From assembly GCA_026770615.1 (NCBI GenBank), contig MU631319.1:677919-693390 (forward strand): a DNA stretch of 15,472 nucleotides, written 5' to 3'. Position 1 is the stretch's first letter. The number at the start of each line of letters is the position of its first letter. The position numbers and the translations under genes were made by a program. The DNA is from Pavlovales sp. CCMP2436. Taxonomy: Eukaryota; Haptophyta; Pavlovophyceae; Pavlovales. Positions 14,111 through 15,472 of this stretch are shown here, piece after piece. The notes beneath the pieces were generated by a model. That model made no database searches, was not told the DNA's origin, and was given only the letters and a program-made list of their open reading frames with translations.

Positions 14111-14187
14111 CCATCATTTTGTACGAGCTGCTAAGGCGCGAGCGCGCGTACAACGGTCTTAACCTGAGCGCAGATGCCATCGTTAAG
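14111..14187 (+). pseudogene. Kinase 2 exon for subdomain IX, acceptor destroyed
   Basis: Reads TIILYELLRRERAYNG, LNLSADAIVK and ends AAG|GTAATA in phase 0. Kinase 1 has GGGCAG|CCATCATT at the start; here the same position is TGGCAA|CCATCATT, so the acceptor AG has become AA. It also ends about 30 codons earlier than the kinase 1 exon. Confidence 0.7.
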
Positions 14188-14564
14188 GTAATAAAAAAAC
14201 CGCGGGGGCCAGGGCGCACACACTCATGCATCTAAGGGTGTAAGTGCTGGTGCATGAGGGTGTGGGTGGGTGTGTGGGGGGTGGGGGGGGGTTTAAAAGG
14301 GAGGGGCGATCTGCTTTCGGATGATTTCTAAGGTCCTCTAGCCGACTGACAGGGCGTGCCTCTTTAATGCTCCTCTTTAATATGTGTAAGCATGTAATTA
14401 TATAGGTATACGCGGCTCAGCAGTTTGCGACAGGTCTGAGTCTGAGAGCTTCACACGCAGCAGAGGAGGCGTTGGGCGGGAGTCGTAGCCGAGACTGCAT
14501 ACCCCCCTCTCCCACTGCCCAACCCCACATGCTTTATTTATCTTAACCAAACTTCTTTTCTTAG
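14188..14564 (+). other. Kinase 2 intron
   Basis: Contains a GT/G-rich run (14248-14290) and no coding sequence. The segment equivalent to kinase 1's LRPLLP...ARPEF is not found, so subdomain XI is missing. Confidence 0.5.
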
Positions 14565-14753
14565 GACATCGCGACCAAGCTCGCCAAGTGGCGCAACGAT
14601 CCTCAGCTGGCCGTGCTCAGAGGGATCGTCAAGGAGTCGACTAAGAAGAAGCTCCTCGAGGCCATCGGCTTTAACAAGAAGATGCTCCGCACCGCCTTCT
14701 CCGATGCCGCCGCAGGCCCCAACAGCACCAGCACGCGGCGCAGCGGCGCCTAA
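14565..14753 (+). CDS. Kinase 2 C-terminal exon
   Basis: TTTTCTTAG|GAC after a good pyrimidine tract. Reads DIATKLAKWRND, LAVLRGIVKESTKKKLLEA, GFNKKMLRTAFSDAAAG and a Ser/Thr/Arg-rich end, TAA at 14751-14753. It is open throughout, unlike the kinase 1 tail, and shows that AAG stood where kinase 1 now has TAG. Confidence 0.75.
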   Translation, partial: DIATKLAKWRNDPQLAVLRGIVKESTKKKLLEAIGFNKKMLRTAFSDAAAGPNSTSTRRSGA

Positions 14754-15103
14754 GTTCGAGGCTCAGCAAACCTGCAAGCCGGCGCTGCTTATAGCAGTCA
14801 CCGCGGGTTAACCCGTGCATCATGCTCCCGAGGGGTCGCCTTATCTGAGCAGGGCCGTCTGAACAGTCTAGCGCGCTATTTATATCTATATAAATAGAAA
14901 TCCTGAAAACCCGGTTCTGTTGGTCCAGCCGGTACATAGACTAACAGAGTCAATTTAGATAAGTGGCGATGATTATTATTGACTCACCCAGCGCCGAATG
15001 GCTTGAGCCCCCATAAGGGGACTTGATCAGGGGTAGGAGCGTACCGCCCTCGCTCGTTATTAGAACGAGGCAGTTGAACGAGCTGCGCATGAGCGCACGT
15101 CTT
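14754..15103. other. Non-genic stretch 3' of kinase 2
   Basis: Contains a relic of the CAGCCGGTA-ATAGA repeat (14927), GAGTCAAT/ATTGACTC as an 8-bp inverted pair (about 14947-14985), and CTCGTT/AACGAG (about 15053-15069). No gene seen. Confidence 0.4.
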
Positions 15104-15275
15104 CTAAGCTATATAAATATATAAATTTATAAATATATAAGAATATAAATATAAATATATACATATATTTATGTATACATATATACACATATATATATAT
15201 ATTGATAGATAGATATACAGATAGATATACAGATAGATATAGATATATTCTATGTATACATTTATATATATTAAT
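15104..15275. repeat. AT-rich microsatellite (TATA / GATA / ATAC units)
   Basis: About 170 nt of TATAAATA, ATACATAT and GATAGATATACA repeats. Long Tyr/Ile frames here are artefacts. Confidence 0.9.
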
Positions 15276-15278
15276 GTA

Positions 15279-15376
15279 GGGGGGTTCGGGCTGGCGGTAC
15301 GTTTCAAGCTCAAGTCAGGCTGATCTAAGCGCTCCGACGCAGGCTCCTACGCGCTACGCCGTAGTGGGGAGCTGGT
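15279..15376 (-). repeat. Dispersed repeat, copy B (inverted partner of 5805-5900)
   Basis: The reverse complement starts ACCAGCTCCCCACTACGGCG and ends CGCCAGCCCGAACCCCCC, aligning end to end with copy A. It borders the possible coding sequence that follows. Confidence 0.75.
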
Positions 15377-15472
15377 AGAAGTGGTGGATGATGAGGAAGC
15401 CGAAAACAAAGCGCTGGAGTCGCTGCGCAACGCGGGGCCGCCCGACAGTGCGCGAGCAAGCGAGTCCATTGG
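15366..15472 (+). CDS. Possible 5' part of another gene, cut by the window end
   Basis: A frame open from 15324 reads GELVEVVDDEEAENKALES and LRNAGPPDSARASES up to the last base. The acidic, Ala-rich composition and return to GC-rich DNA suggest an exon, possibly after GCCGTAG| near 15364. A second frame starts with ATG 15388 (MMRKPKTKRWS...). No family recognised. Confidence 0.35.

Larger units (their letters stand above)
11910..14753 (+). pseudogene. Kinase 2: paralogous TKL-type kinase, split by a transposon and lacking the catalytic exons
   Basis: The first exon (11910-12161 joined to 13476-13658 once the element and one target duplication are excluded) reads without a break from Met to Gln145. 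The Gly loop is GEGVFDTV (residues 43-50; the third Gly of the usual loop is Asp), VALKK carries the ATP-binding Lys77, and FASELLTLKSLVHPN holds the helix-C Glu. Downstream, only a relic of the catalytic-loop exon (CGDRATA, 13867-13894), a subdomain IX exon with a destroyed acceptor (14111-14187) and the C-terminal exon (14565-14753) remain. HRD, DFG and APE exons are absent. It cannot encode an active kinase as it stands. It complements kinase 1, which has exactly the missing part, suggesting tandem duplication followed by differential loss; a misassembly that shuffled one locus is an alternative. Confidence 0.75.

Noticed and set aside
15104..15313. A Tyr/Ile-rich minus-strand frame
   Set aside because: Translation of an AT microsatellite.
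1..15472. tRNA, rRNA or bacterial-type promoter features
   Set aside because: No cloverleaf, rRNA core sequence or operon-like arrangement was recognised on either strand.

Overview
The window looks like nuclear DNA of an intron-rich single-celled eukaryote, probably an alga or related protist; I cannot name the lineage. GC-rich coding exons with GT-AG junctions sit in AT-rich or homopolymer-rich introns full of microsatellites, the kinase and Kelch genes are of eukaryotic type, and no bacterial operon or ribosome-binding-site architecture is visible.

Layout, left to right. (1) 1-501 (+): C-terminal end of a Fanzor/TnpB-like RNA-guided nuclease (RuvC-II Glu, zinc ribbon, RuvC-III Asp), followed by two abutting perfect hairpins at 551-588. 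(2) 1199-4829 (-): a gene for a six-bladed Kelch-propeller protein, reconstructed here as eight exons (1,608 nt, 536 codons including the stop) whose intron phases all agree. It carries an in-frame TAG in exon 2, and a 100-bp MITE-like element splits exon 8. (3) 5146-5628 (+): an unrecognised GC-rich gene. (4) 6523-9017 (+): the C-terminal two thirds of a TKL-type protein kinase, with a 1-nt deletion, a lost splice donor and a premature stop. (5) 9018-11900: non-genic DNA rich in foldback and transposon-like structures, a 14-bp minisatellite and a possible retroelement protease relic. (6) 11910-14753 (+): a paralogous kinase that has the N-lobe and the C-terminal tail but lacks the exons for the catalytic centre. 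Its first exon is split by a 1,306-bp hAT-like element (TIR CAGGGTTCGT, 8-bp target duplication CGAAGGCA). (7) 14754-15472: repeats, then the possible start of another gene.

The two kinases are tandem paralogues in complementary states of decay. The most unusual general feature is that introns of both the Kelch and kinase genes hold decayed partial copies of the neighbouring exon ends: copies of exon 3' ends always lie downstream of the exon, and copies of exon 5' ends always lie upstream. That is the pattern expected from repeated tandem duplication across splice boundaries. At least three families of small DNA transposon with visible target-site duplications are present, and a 96-98-bp repeat in inverted orientation (5805-5900 and 15279-15376) brackets the kinase region. 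All coordinates, phases and duplications were read by eye from the sequence; no searches were run.
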